This document shows positions 10,987-23,393 of a DNA stretch of 64,000 bases, in pieces; position 1 is the first letter of the stretch, and every line of letters starts with the position of its first letter. The notes under the pieces are model-generated. The model was not told the origin of the DNA. It saw nothing but the letters and a program-made list of their open reading frames with translations, and searched no databases. Origin of the DNA: Todiramphus chloris collaris (lineage: Eukaryota; Chordata; Aves; Coraciiformes; Alcedinidae); contig JANVCC010000018.1 of NCBI GenBank assembly GCA_025345505.1, forward strand, positions 33,158,439 through 33,222,438, given 5' to 3'. The position numbers and the translations under genes are program-made.

Positions 10987-12819
10987 ACCTTGTTTTCTCT
11001 CTCCATCTTTCCCCCCCCCTTTGCTTAGGTTGAAGTTTGTGAACTCAGATCTTACTTGAGTGTGAGTTTTCCTGTATTTTCCCAGAAGATTTACAGAACA
11101 GATGCTGCTGCGTCTTAGGTTATTTTTAGATTTCCCAGGGAGAAAGGAGGGGAGAGGGTAGAGATGTGCTCCTCCTGACAAGGGAGCAGCCCGTCAGATG
11201 GTGAGCTGGAGCTCAGCACTGCTTGCCTTCCATGGCACCACCACAGAACCGACCAGCTTGTTTACACTGAACATATTTTGTTGGCTGTTTCCTGACATTG
11301 TATCCTGTTTTGCTAACAAAGGGGGTTTCCTCGGGTCAGCAAATTTACATTTTCATTTAGTTGCCCAGTCATTTTTTTTAGCCCCAGATAACAATCATCC
11401 TTATCTGTCTTCTACAAATAAAGCACTGCCCTGAAAGTTAATACCAAAGGCAACTCCCATTCTCTAGAAATTCTGCAGCATTTTGATTTGTCCAAATTGT
11501 TAAACGTTCCTGAGCTGGGTCAAGCCAAGATGCAACTGCCAAATTCACCTTGCTGCTTCGCAGGCGTGTGGATCATTGTAAAAAAACAAAGCAAGCTCAG
11601 AGCAGGCTCCAGGAGATGGAGGAATGTTAATCTGGACACTGGATTTAACTCCACCCATACTCTGCCCAGAGTGAAGGATTACTCAGGCTGTTTGTGTACT
11701 CCTATTTTTTTTTTTTACACATGTACATCCACACTGATTCTTCATGGAATCCTTTCCTAGAGAACCCCCTGGGTTTTCTCTTCATCCCCTAAAACAGGCC
11801 AAGGGATCGTTATGACTATTGTATCTACAGAGGTTGATAATGCGGGAAGAAAACATTCTGTGTTTAAATTATTTATTAGCTAGGGGATGTACTCACAATG
11901 TCCCTGGTGTTGTCCAAACACTCAAAAAGGATGCAGTGAAGCACACTCTGCCTAAAGAAAGGTAGGTAGCGCTGCAAGAGTAAGGAAAACACGTGAGATT
12001 TTGAAGTATGAACTGGTTTGTTTTCCTCTATCAGCAAAATACACATTAATTTTATGGCCATCGGGTGGAGAGCAAAGAGGATTTGCATGTACAGCCAGGG
12101 TCATTGTCCCACTCATGAAGTATTTCATGAAGAGAAGCACAGTGTTTACAGGAAAGCTGACAAACGAGCTGGCGATGCTAGGAATGAATGCTTGTAAAGC
12201 TGAGGGATGGGGAGGAGACGCAAAACTCCAGCAGAGCTGCTCAGGGAGGGACAGCTGTGGGTGCCATTGGTGCTGTGATGCTGTGGCTGAACATGATGCA
12301 ATGCCATCCAGTTGGGCCACCCTCCTGAGTCACACCAGCCATGGGGATGAATAGCTGGGTGTAGGCGGGTACCAGGGAAGTCCCACAGAGCTGTCATGGA
12401 GGCCAGTGGGAAGTGGGGAAGGCACGTTGGCCTCGCAGGACCCACAAAGGACAGGCGGGCACTGTTCTGACATTGAACAGTGGGAATGACCATTGCTGCT
12501 CCCGCCTGTGTAACGTGTCTCAAGGCAGGTCCCCGGGAACGGGCCTCCGAGGGCAGGGACACTACAGGGTGTGGGACAGCATAAGGGGGTTAAACAATCT
12601 TGACCTTGCAAGGTTTGGTGCAGCAGAAGAGCTGCCACTACTCGGTGCCTTTCTTTATGGGATAATGGGTAATTAAGACAAAGATAACCCCAAACTTCAC
12701 ACTTCATGTAACTATATTGGCAAGAAAAAGGAATAAAAACAACTTCTCCCAGAACAATCATGAGCCAGACCCAAGCGAGGCACGTCCCCCAGGCTAGCCC
12801 CGGGAATAACAGCTCTGTT
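10987..12819. other. Proximal 5' flank of MYO6
   Basis: Sequence between the LTR and the CpG island. No TATA-type promoter, conserved exon or repeat family was recognised. GC content rises from about 12,200 onward. Reading frames on both strands at 11,950-12,560 overlap each other and show no family resemblance, as expected of chance frames. Upstream regulatory elements could lie here, but none can be shown from sequence alone. Confidence 0.45.
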
Positions 12820-13020
12820 ACGGGAGGGCGCAGGACCGCGGGGCCGGGCTGCCCGAGGGGCGCCGGGCCCGGCCCTGCCCGGCTCTGCTCTGCTCTGCCC
12901 TGCCTGGCTCGGCCGGGGCGGCCGCGAGGAGTCCCGGGGCGGGTGGCAGGCCGAGGCTCCCTGGCAGGCAACGCCGGTGCAGAGGGAAGGCTGGTGGGCC
13001 CGGGCCGAGCTTTCCAGCTG

Positions 13021-13072
13021 CCACCGCCGCCGTCACCACCGCCGCCGCCACCTCCTCCTCCTCCTCCTCCCA
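13021..13072 (+). repeat. CCG/CCT triplet tract in the promoter
   Basis: Imperfect (CCG)n followed by (CCT)n, about 50 bp, lying just upstream of the presumed transcription start. Such purine/pyrimidine-asymmetric triplet tracts in CpG islands commonly vary in length. Confidence 0.8.
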
Positions 13073-13129
13073 CGGCCGTCGCCGGCGCAGCCCCCGCCCC
13101 CGGCCTGCCCCTGTGGCGCTGACGTCCCG

Positions 13130-13236
13130 GGCGGCCGTGTCGGGCCGTGCCGCGGAGGGCGGCGCAGAGCAGCGCAGCAGCCGCGGCGGCAGGGTTGGCA
13201 GCGGGGAGCCGGACGCGGCGGCAGCAGCGGGAGCAG
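13130..13236 (+). other. MYO6: MYO6 exon 1, noncoding (predicted)
   Basis: The 3' boundary at 13,236 is supported by a strong donor (gagcag|gtaagg) inside the CpG island. No other good donor in the island fits as well. The 5' boundary is only a guess, because CpG-island promoters lack a defined start motif. The exon is taken as 5' UTR because the conserved myosin VI start codon is in the next exon, as in mammalian MYO6. Alternative first exons cannot be ruled out. Confidence 0.6.
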
Positions 13237-16200
13237 GTAAGGACGCGGCGCCGGCTGGCGCAGCAGGCCCTTAGGCCCCCGCCGCTCCTCCGTGTCCTCC
13301 TCCCGCCCCGGCGGTGCCGGCCGTCTGGCCTGGCCGCGCTGCCGCGGTGCTTGCCCCGGCCGGCGACTCCTGCCCGGCCCCGGGGCGGCGCGGCCCGGCC
13401 CGCCGGCAGGTGCGATCGGCTCCCCGGCGGGGCGTTCGCCGGAGGCTTCCTCGGGAGGAGCGGGGCTGTGCCGGGGCGGTTGTCCTCTGCTAGCAAACTC
13501 AGGCTGCAGCGGCGGCTGCTTCGGCAAGGGCTGTTCGGGGCTGCGGGCGAGCGCTCTTGCGCCCGGTGGCTCTCGCCTTGCACGCCCCGGTAACGAAGGA
13601 AACCTATTACCAAATTTATTACCGCCGACGTCGCGGCACAAGACGCGTCCCGGCGCCGGCCCCGGGGTGTGCGGGCTCGGGGAGGGCTGGTCGCCCCGGC
13701 GCAGGGACCTGTTGGTGCGGGCGCCGGCCGGGAAGAGCCGCTCGGCGGGTGAGCGCTCCCCGCCCGTCTGCCTGCCTGCCTGCCTTCCTCGGGGTGGGCG
13801 TGCTGGCCCCGCACCTTCCCCACCGGACATGGCTAGAGTCTGGAGTGATTCCTCTTGGCTTCCTCAAATAAACTGCCATAGAGATTTCTTTCTTGTGAGT
13901 TTGTTTTTTTTTTAATTCGGTACAGCTGAGCCCCTCTCCTTGTTTCTTAAACATTTCTGTGCTGGTGGGATTGTCCTTGTCACAGGAATTTGTTTCATCC
14001 TTGACCGGCCAAACACAGTACAACCAGTAGTGCAGTTGAAGAGCATCTTCTCTTGGGGTATTTCTCGTTGAGGTATTTTTGCAGGCTGTTTTGTTTTTAG
14101 AGAGCAGTGTACGTTAAGTGTGATGTACTCCCAAGAACTGATACCTAATTCCTGTAACTTGCATTCGGTACTGAACAGGAGAACTTAAAAAGGTTCCTCC
14201 CCTTAGTGGGCCATCGTATATTGCAAACAGCTTGCAATGCTGCATATTTATTGTTGATGCTTGCCTGATACTTGGCCCTCAGATTCCCAACCAGTAATTC
14301 CTAATGCCACCAGAGGCCTGTAAGGTTGAGATACCTGAATTAATAGATTACAGGGTGATTGTAACCTGTTATTTCATCTAAATATTGCCGATTGTCTGCC
14401 CTTTTTTACAAAGGTGGGGAGAAGCAGCAGGTTGTGACTTATGTCCTGTTTTGCTCTCAGAAGGAAAAGACCTTTGAGGTGATCTAATTTCTTACAGTTC
14501 AGTTGGTATTGCTGGGCTACAGAGTGGCCTATGAACTGGGTTCAGAGCCATGTAAGTACAAAGGTTGGCCACGGGGCTGAGTCTTCTTCTGTTGCAGATG
14601 TGACAAATTAACAGGGCAGAGATGAACTCGTGACTTAAATGTCATGCAATTTCAATTCTCAAGACAGAAGGGAATGCCAAGGCAAAAAGCCTAATGGCAA
14701 TAGAAATAATTCAATGAATAAAATTATCCTTGTGCAAATTTAAAAGTATAAGCAAATGTCTTCTTGCTGTATTTCTTTAAGTACCATAAAATTGTGCTAA
14801 TTATATTATTAAGTGTGCAAGTTAACTATGAAATATATGGTTTATAAAATAACTGCAGTAGAAAGATCTGAGTATAGTTGAGGCGGAACAGTAAATATTG
14901 AAATTATCAGAGTGCAAGATAGAAACCTTTGCAATGTTTTTTTTTATTAGTGCAGAATTTAGGATTCAGCTTGACTGTTATTTTTAGTGGATGTGTTTCT
15001 AATGTGTGTAAGTTAATAAACTACTTAGTGGCAGAATGGTTATGCCTTCAACTGTGAAACTATAAAGCCAGCAGTGTGAACATAAAGGCAGTAAATTGTC
15101 TTGCGAGGCTTAATAGCTTTCTGAATTAAAACCATGTCAGTATTAGCTTGCAGAAATTGTAAGTAGGTTGAACTTATTTCCCCACCCCCATATTTCTCAC
15201 CCAAGTGAGAGTTCATGTATAATCTTCACTAAGTACTGTGTCCTTCAGGGTCCAGGATTGCCATGTGCCTTTGTTTTGATACTGGGTCAGTATTTTGACC
15301 CAGCAACCACAATGTTCTCATAAGCAAGGTGAAGTGGGGCTTCCTCATGCCTGGCCTGCAGGGGTGGAGAAGGCTTTGTGACCCAACCTAACCTTCACAT
15401 TCTCTTGGTATTTGATAATACTGGTCTGAGGAAATCTCTGAGGTTTTAGAAATTTTGACGGTCTCATGAGTGATGTGGTAAAATTGAGTAGGGACTAACT
15501 TTTTATTTTTACTTTCAGGACAAAATGTGGAAGAGTGAGATTAAGCTGTCAGGTTCAAAATGAACAAAAGGGACGTGTTTTGGTTTTGACCCAACGTGTG
15601 GTTAGTTAAGCTTTGGAAATCCTTTGTGAATTATGTGGATATTGAAAGTTTACAGGGACTCAGAAAGCAGCTGGACAAATTAATGGAAGAAAAATCCACA
15701 AAAGCTGACTTGGTACAGAGTACTTCCTGTAGCTCAGGGAGTCAGTGAGCTGCTCGTGGAATCTGGGAGAACATACTGGGGAAGTACTGTCAAGTGTTTA
15801 CTAAATTTTTATATTCACTTCAGGCATTAACTACTGCAGCAGCATACTGGAGACAACATACCTGCCATCTGACCCAGTAGGGCTGCTTTTGGGAAAATTA
15901 TTTATTCATCTGAAGTGTTAGAGAAGAGCCGAGCCAAAGGTCTACAGATGGCAGCTCCTCATGATTATTCTCACAGAGTCATTATGAGCTGCCATCAGAC
16001 TGGGAAGTCAGCTTAAATGGTGCTGGGGGCAGTTCTGGCACTTCTGCACTTTGTGTTGCCATTGATGTTTTTCATCAACAGAATTAACACAGAGTCTGAA
16101 AGGAGACTGAGTAGGAGTTCCAGGCCTTATTTTTTATGCTTTGCTTTGGAGGACAGGAAGTTTTTGATTTATATGATGACTGTATTTAAGTACAAGATAC

Positions 16201-16410
16201 GGTTTTCAGGAAGATCCCGTATTGCAGATAGTGTCAGCAGTACCGTGGAAGCAGATCTGAAGGTTATGGGAGATTGTGATAAGCAGTGGGATGCAGTACT
16301 GTTGAAGTTTATCGTTTAACTTGTCAGACCTGTGAAGTTAAGAGAATAATGTGTTCAGTTTTGGCCACAGCCCTTTGAGAAAGATAAATGCAATAATCTC
16401 AATCCAAGAG

Positions 16411-16655
16411 AAATCATAGACTCATAGAATGGTTTGGGTTGGAAGGGACCTTAAAGATCATCTAGTTCTAACCCACCTGCCGTGGGCAGGGACACCTCCC
16501 ATTAGACCAGGTTGCTCAAAGCCCTGTCCAACCTGACCTTGAACACCTCTATTGATGGAATAACCACAATTTCCAAGGGCAACCTGTCTCACCACCCTCC
16601 TAGTGAAGGATTTCTTCCTAATTTCTATTTAAAGCTACCCTTTTCCAATTTGAGT
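16411..16655 (-). mobile_element. CR1 LINE 3' end, antisense
   Basis: Begins 'aaatcatagactcatagaat' and 'ggtttgggttggaagggacc', the complement of the CR1 terminus. It continues through 'gtgggcagggacacctccca' and 'cctgtccaacctgaccttga' to about 'cccttttccaatttgagtca'. About 245 bp, noncoding, in intron 1 of MYO6 and opposite to it in orientation. Confidence 0.92.
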
Positions 16656-18905
16656 CATGAAGGTTTAGGAAGGGACTGGAAAGCATAATCTACGGAGACG
16701 AGACCATGCATCTTTGGAAGTGTATTCTGCAAAAGCTAGACAAGCTAATTTCCAGCAGAAAGAGGATGAGATGAGGGAATAAGATGATGTTACAGTCTTA
16801 AATTAGTGAGAAGTGGTCTGTGTCTGTCTGTCAGTCCCTCTATTGAGAAAGATGAAACTATTTTGTACCAAAGATTTCATATTGTTCTTAAAAATCTGTT
16901 ATGCTTTGGATAAAACTGGAACAAGGTGCAGTTGTACCATCTTTTTGCAGAGGTTTCTCAAAGTTCTTGCACAGGGGATTGAACTTGATGATTCTTCTGT
17001 GTGTATTCTGGCCTCAGTTTATAAGGGAAAAGTAATTTTAGTTATCAAAAGAAGTGCAGTTTCTGTGATAAAGACCTAGAATCTTTCTGTTATTGTTGGT
17101 CATCTGATACTACAGCTTAATGCATTTGGTTTTAAAATAGGTAGTGTTGAGGCAAAGTATGGCATTCAGCAGCAAAATATTGTGGTTTAGGAGTGTAGCC
17201 TGTAATCCTGTAGGAAATATACTGTGATTTAAACTGTGAAAGTCAAAGGGATAAAACCTGAGGGCTTTTATCATCTACTGTAGTATATACTGTATAACCT
17301 TCATAACCTTTGTCCAAATGCTACAGCATCTTCTGTTCAGAAACACTTTTAAAGAACTGTCGGCCTATTTAAGAAATCAGACTTATTAAGTACTGTATGT
17401 TTCTTTAGGTACCCTCACTTTGAATTTATTTTTTAAAGTATTCATTGGCAGATAAAAATGACAACATTTTAACATAGAGTGACATCTATTCAGGGTTTTG
17501 CTTCGCTGTTTCTGGGAATGACTGTATTAGTTTTGTAGTAAATACTGGTGACTGAAACTCATGCTTCTGAAGTATTGATAGACACTGTAATAATATGAAG
17601 AGCACACAGCAAAAATACAGTTTTTGAGCTGAAGTCTGTGGATGAAACTTTTTTTCCAAAATACCAGTTTTGTGAAGCTAAATGTGAAATATCAGGAACC
17701 TTTATGGTTTTTTCTAATGTTTTGGTGGCAAGAAAGAGCTAAATCTGTGGGCTCTTTAATGTTTGTCAGGATGATTTCTATGAATAATGACTGTGCATAG
17801 TTAATAGTTTGTATGTTGTTGGAAAGGGCACGCTAATTCTGTCTTTGAATTTGTGATTATCTTACGATACCAGTATAAAAAAAGAAATAAAAAAATTTAG
17901 CCAAAGTAAGTTCTTGCTTTTTCTTTTGTTGAACAGCATGCAAAACCAGAGCAGAGGACAGTGGGTCCGTGGAGGGCTGGTCCATTTGGGGCCTACTGTA
18001 CTGTGCACTGCAGCTTGAAGGCAAAGCCTGTTGCCACCTGTGAACCACTCAGCAGGACCTTGTGAAGATGGTTTGGGAGCTGCTGCAGCAGGCTAACTTT
18101 TTCCCAGTGAAAAGGAGAGAGCGAGTTGCAGCCAGGTAGCATTCACCTCGCAGACACTGTGCTGGCTGCACTTCTCGTAGGCATGCTGGAGCTCTGCGAG
18201 CTGAACTGCAGTTACTCTCAGTAGCATGGTGTGCACAAACGCTTAGTTAGCATGGGTTGCTGTCTGTGCTGCCGTGGCTGTGCTGTAGGTCATACACAGG
18301 GTTTACCTGACTCCCAAAGCACTTCTGTCAAGCCAGGGGTCTCTCCTCGTCAGCTGAATGCTTCTTTTCATGCTGCAAGTGGGTGGATGAAAAGTAGTTT
18401 CTTCTTGCTCCGGTGAATGAGAGATGGATGAGGTGTCCGGGGTTAAAACCTCGCTTTCCTTATGTGCAGGTCACAGTGCTGCTGCTGCTGTGCTTACCTA
18501 TCTGAGTGGTAAAGGCAGAATGGGGCTGGTCACCAAGCTGGGATCCAGCCCTGGCAGTGCCGAGTGGAGGCGTAAGCACTACTACTACTGGAGCTGGGGT
18601 GGCCACATGCATCTTTTGAGATTTGGTCTGCTCTCAGAAAAATCAATAGAGAAATTCCCAGACTTGTTAGCTGGAAGTCTGAGTGAACCTTGGATTTTTA
18701 TATACTCAACAAAAGGCCTTTTTAAAAGAAAACTTTTGCTTTTTTTGAAGCAACATGCCTTGAAAGAGCTTGCTGAATTCATTTTACAAAGGTAGTTAGA
18801 CAATTAAAGTAAGAGTATGTAACAAAGTTAGTTGATCACAAAAATCTCTCCAATACGAGCAAGATCTCTGGGTATATTGGTAGCAGCAACTTTCTGAATT
18901 ACATC

Positions 18906-19290
18906 AAAGAGTCATAAAACAGTTTTAAAGGTCACCTTCCATTCCAAGGTCATCTAGTCCACCCCCCCTGGAGTGAGCAGGGAGATCTTCAACTTGCTCA
19001 GTAGCTCAGAGCTGTATCCAACCTGACCTGGAATGTTTCCAGGGATGGGGCATCTACCACCTCTCTGGGTGACCTGTGCCAGTGTCTCACCAACCTCATT
19101 GTAAAAAAGTTTCTTCCTTACATCTAAATCTCCCCTCTTTTAGTTTAAAACCATTACCCCTTGTCTTGTTGCAACAGGTCCTCCTAAAAAGTTTGTCTCC
19201 ATCTTTCTTATAGGCACCCTTTAAACATAGAAAGGATGCAATACAGTCTCACCGGAGCATTCTCTTCTCCAGGCCTGATCTGAAATTGTG
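18906..19290 (-). mobile_element. CR1 LINE 3' end, antisense, diverged
   Basis: The complement of the CR1 3' region is recognisable from 'ccaaggtcatctagtccacc', 'ggatggggcatctaccacct', 'taccccttgtcttgttgcaa' and 'cattctcttctccaggcctg'. The terminal octamers are degraded, so the left edge is approximate. It is an older copy in intron 1. Confidence 0.85.
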
Positions 19291-22200
19291 TAAGCATTGT
19301 CGCATTTCATATTTTGAGCAAGTCCAGCGTGTGGTTTGTATGGTGCAGGACTCCGTCCCTCTGATCTGCCGTACTCTCTGTGTTGCCATGACACTCAGCA
19401 AGATTTCAATCATCTCGGGTTCATTCTTAGTGTCCTGGGTCCAAAGCAACCTGACTAAATGATGGTACTGTAATAGCAGTTTCAGAGGAAGCTGCCTGTG
19501 GGAGGGCAGTGTGTCCTCCTCCAGTCCTCTGGTGTGACTGTGAAGGAGGCCATGCCTGCGGTGGGGTGAAGACATCCCCTTCTGAGTTCCCAGCTGCGCT
19601 TTGCTCTTTCCTGTTTTAATCAAGTGCAGCCCATCACACCCACTCTATACAGGCGGAGGTGATAGCATTGGAAAGCTTTCACAAAGTCCTCCTCCCCAAG
19701 GATTGGCTATTTTGCTGCATCTTCCTCTTCCTTAGCGGGGTGAGTGCTGCATGCTGGCATGCTGAACCTGCCCACCATGGTGCTCTGATTGCTCGAGGGA
19801 AGGCACTGGAGAATTTTGGGAGGTGGATGTGCTGTGGCTGCTCTGCTGGTTCGAGGTTTAACGGTGCGTGGTACCCTCCTGTGCTCTTGGCCCTGCTTAC
19901 ATAATGCAGTTTCCAGGACAGTGATCCAAGGATTCAGGAATGAAGAACCTGACAAATATTTTTAATAACTTCAATTTTAACAGTTCTCTAGGGTTGCAGT
20001 TTTGTGAGTAGGTTGTGCTGAGGTAATTGCTTTGCTGGCCTTCCAAATGGAGGAAATCCTCCCGTGGCTGTACCCTCCCTTCCCAGCAGCACCAACGTTC
20101 GCTGGGCTCTTCCACACCTCAGTGCAAACCGCTGGCTCTGCAGAAGGCAACCAAACCCATCGCCTTTTCTTCTTCATACCCCTGCTGCAGAGGGACATCA
20201 CATGTTTCAGAACTTATGCAGTGGGAACATGTAATGAGGGGCTTAAGAAAGAGGAGGCAGATGGCGGTGGGTTTACCCCTCTCAGGGTGGTAAGCTGTTA
20301 CACGCTCAGCTCACTCTCAGAAACGACAGCATTTTTTGCAGTCTCTTAAACCTGCGTAACCCTCTACCAAAAGGTACACAAACGCCTCCAGTAGCCCTGT
20401 TGCAGAGAGAAATGCAGGTGTAAAGAGTGTATGTAGGGAATTTCAGAGTTGTAGCAGTAGGACCGGAAAAAGATTTTTAAAAGAACATGGACTTCAGAGG
20501 GCCCTAAGTCGCCGTGGACTTTTATTCCTGTGTAAAGACAGAATGCTTGGTTTTAGTACATGTTGTGGTTTTGGAGGTGGGGACGAGTATCTTTTGTAGT
20601 TTGTTGGTTTTTGGTTTTTTTTGATTACTGGAGATCCTGTATAAAGATAAAAAACCTAATGAGATAAAGATTTATCTCATTTTATGAGCACCCAATAAAA
20701 TCTTATGTTTGCTGATTTCTTTACAGCTCTTGCTGTGTTCATGCAGCAAGCTTTTTGGGCAGGTGCTTGCACACACCAAGGGCAGTCTGTGGCATACTGC
20801 ATCTCTGTTCTACTGCAAGGAGTGTTACTTACCTGGATGATACAGGGATGATACTGTTTCCCTCTCCTACTTGTTGACTTGTCTTTCCATAAGCATGCTG
20901 CCAGGCCTGTTTTCTTCTCTCTCTTTTTTTTTTCTTCCCCAAAAACTATATTTCCCAGCTTTGTATTTGTGGAGAATACATGTTCATGTTGAATTATCAC
21001 TTTATTGCCCTTGTTTGCTTTTTTCTCAGAGACATTATCTTTTTTTATAGATTTCTGTAACTGGTATTCTTGTGGCCATGGTTAAAAGCATTGTTTCAAA
21101 TTTCAGAGTTCTTGGGAAACAGAAGAGAAATGGGCTTGTCTGTTGTAGTTGTCTTGAATTGCAGCTCTTGGAAACAAAGCTTTTAACTGCAAGTGTGCAG
21201 AAGAAACAAGTTGCAGCGGCGGTGTGATGATCTTCATCTTCAGTTGTCATCCCATTATGGTACTCTTGCATCTTCTCAAGCATCTAAATTTAGGCATGGT
21301 CAGACATTCAATCTCAGTTTATATGGACCTTCATGTAGTGTTTAGTTCACTGCATGAATATCATATGGTTTTGTTTTGGTTTTTTTTTTTTTTTTGTTGG
21401 GGTTTTGGAGGTGCATTGCAGGTTTTTGAAAAAGAAGTGTAACACGTTTGTATTTTATTTTTTGTTTTAGATCACTTATATAAAAGAACAAATTTTAAGC
21501 TTTGGTTAGGGGAAGATTGCTTTTTCAAATGGGGCTTTTATCATATTCTGATGGTAATCTGAAACAAATTTTAGATCTTGTTTTACGTTTTGCTTTGAAG
21601 TTCTACATCCTTTCAAAGGAAAAGGTTATTTCTTACTAACCTAGGGAGAGGAATCTTAAACATGAAGTTTCTTAGCCTGTTATCATGCTGTACAAGTCAT
21701 GTCATGCTCAAAAGGTCAACACCCACAGAACATGTTTTTTGCAGTGCAGTGGACTAAGTAGCTGCTTTTCTTGGGGCTGTAACAGTCTTTCCTATTGTAA
21801 TTGAAAATACAGTCTTTTGATGATACGGCATCTGATGCTATAGGTAGTTCCATGTTGCATGCTAAAATATATTTCTATAAATAATAAATAAAAATAATAT
21901 GTTGAACATATGTAACCCTTTGCAACTTCTGTTTCAAACCTTTCTGTTATGGTCCCAGCTCAGTTACTGAGCTCTGAAGAAAGAGAATTTTTTTTTTTTA
22001 ATCCTTCAGAAAATGCAGTTCTGTTATTTCCTGATTGGAAAGGAATTTTTTTTTTTTTTTTTCAGTAAAAAAGTGGAAATCCATGTGAGTACTAAGTACT
22101 GACTGCTTGAGTGGGTCAGGTGTAAGTGGAAATTTGTATGGTTTCAAAGAAACCAACTATTTGAGTTGTTTTCTGCCTTAATCCTGGTTTCTTTATGAAT

Positions 22201-23352
22201 CTCAGTGGGAGGGAAGAGGGAGGACAAAGGCCACTTTATGCTGCCGCATGTTTGCTGAGTGACTCTGCTGCTGTAGCCTAGGGAGGAGGTAGAAGCAGGG
22301 GAGAGGGAAGCTAGCAGGAAGAGAAAAAGTAATTTGAGGTGAGCTCCTTCTTAAGGAACATGGGAAGGCTGAAGGATGATGCCAAGGTGGGAAAGGCTGG
22401 GGAGCTGAAAGTTCCAGAGGGACCCCAGCAAATTCAAAAGGGAGCACTTGAAGATTGTAGGGGAAGAAAAATGCTGGTTTGTCTGCTTGAAGGCAAAACT
22501 GGTTAGCATCACGGGTTGCCCTTTCTACAACACATGGGCTGGACTTTAAACCCATATTTTCCTCCCCAGCTGAAAGATGCTGCCTGATCCCTGTGCGTGC
22601 CTGCTGTGGGTGTAAGAAAGCCACAAGGCCTCGCAATTTGGGATAACTATTTCACCCTAAGATGAGCAAAGGTATTGGAGTGACATCTGAAGGTATGCTG
22701 AGGTGTGGTTAGTTGTAATTAATAACAGCTAATTGGCCCATGGTTTCTCTGCCTCTTTTATTTCCATTGGTCGTCTCATTGGAAATGGACAGAGTTTTGA
22801 GAGGATCCAGGTAAGACAGAAGCCTTCTCAAAAGGATCTGTTACTCTCTCCACTGTACTTACTTCATGGGGAAGTTTGAAAGATAAAGCCATGGATGAGG
22901 CTCCTGTGATTTTGGCTTTTTTTTTACTTTGATCAGCTGCTCCATTTTAAATTCATGGCCTAACTTTGTGATGAACATCTTATGGGCAGGTAGACTCTAG
23001 TCTAACAAAACACTAACCAGTAGTCTCCAGTCTGACAGTGAGGTAAGCACATCTTACTCACAAATGCAGGAATTTTTTTCAAGTATTTAATTTTACTTTC
23101 TCCAGGCCTTTGCTTAAGGAAAAGCTGTGTGACTGCCACACACATACAGGAGAACCAAGTCAAATATGAAATAGTAGCCACATTTACAGGAAAAAATAAA
23201 TTATGTTGTGAGGAATTAGGCTAGTGATGTTAGCAAGCATTTAAACAAAGTTGGTGGTGGGGGGCTGTTTATTTTTGAAGCTCATGTCTTAGCAGTATTC
23301 CAGTTACTACTGTTGAAAATTGTTTGTTGGTCTTTGTGGGTTTGTTTGTTTT

Positions 23353-23393
23353 GGGTGGGGTTTTTTTTGGGGGGGGAGGGGGGGTGTGTTGGG
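23353..23393 (+). repeat. G-rich tract with quadruplex potential
   Basis: GGG, GGGG, a run of eight Gs, a run of seven Gs and a final GGG occur within 41 bases on the transcribed gene's sense strand, separated by T-rich spacers of one to eight bases. This meets the usual G-quadruplex pattern if loops up to eight bases are allowed. Confidence 0.7.

Larger units (their letters stand above)
12820..13770 (+). promoter_or_regulatory. MYO6: CpG island promoter of MYO6
   Basis: About 950 bp with very high G+C and abundant CpG, in sharp contrast to the AT-rich surroundings. It holds GC boxes (for example 'cccccgcccc' at 13,091-13,100) and a CRE-like TGACGTCC at 13,120-13,127. A splice donor CAG|GTAAGG lies at 13,236/13,237. 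No TATA box sits at a fitting distance, consistent with a broad CpG-island promoter with dispersed start sites. A CCG/CCT triplet tract lies at 13,021-13,072. Divergent transcription on the - strand is possible, but the long - strand frames here are low-complexity GC artefacts. Confidence 0.85.

Noticed and set aside
12330-13830. Long - strand reading frames (497 and 265 codons) over the CpG island
   Set aside because: Composition is extremely Arg/Gly/Pro/Ala-rich, frames on both strands overlap, and no domain is recognisable. GC-rich DNA lacks stop codons by chance.
13147-13915. + strand frames of 104-207 codons in the CpG island
   Set aside because: Same composition artefact. They cross the predicted exon 1 donor and have no family resemblance.
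22202-22636. 144-codon - strand frame
   Set aside because: It lies in a GA-rich segment, is Pro/Ser/Leu-rich with no motif, and sits in intron 1. Most likely chance.
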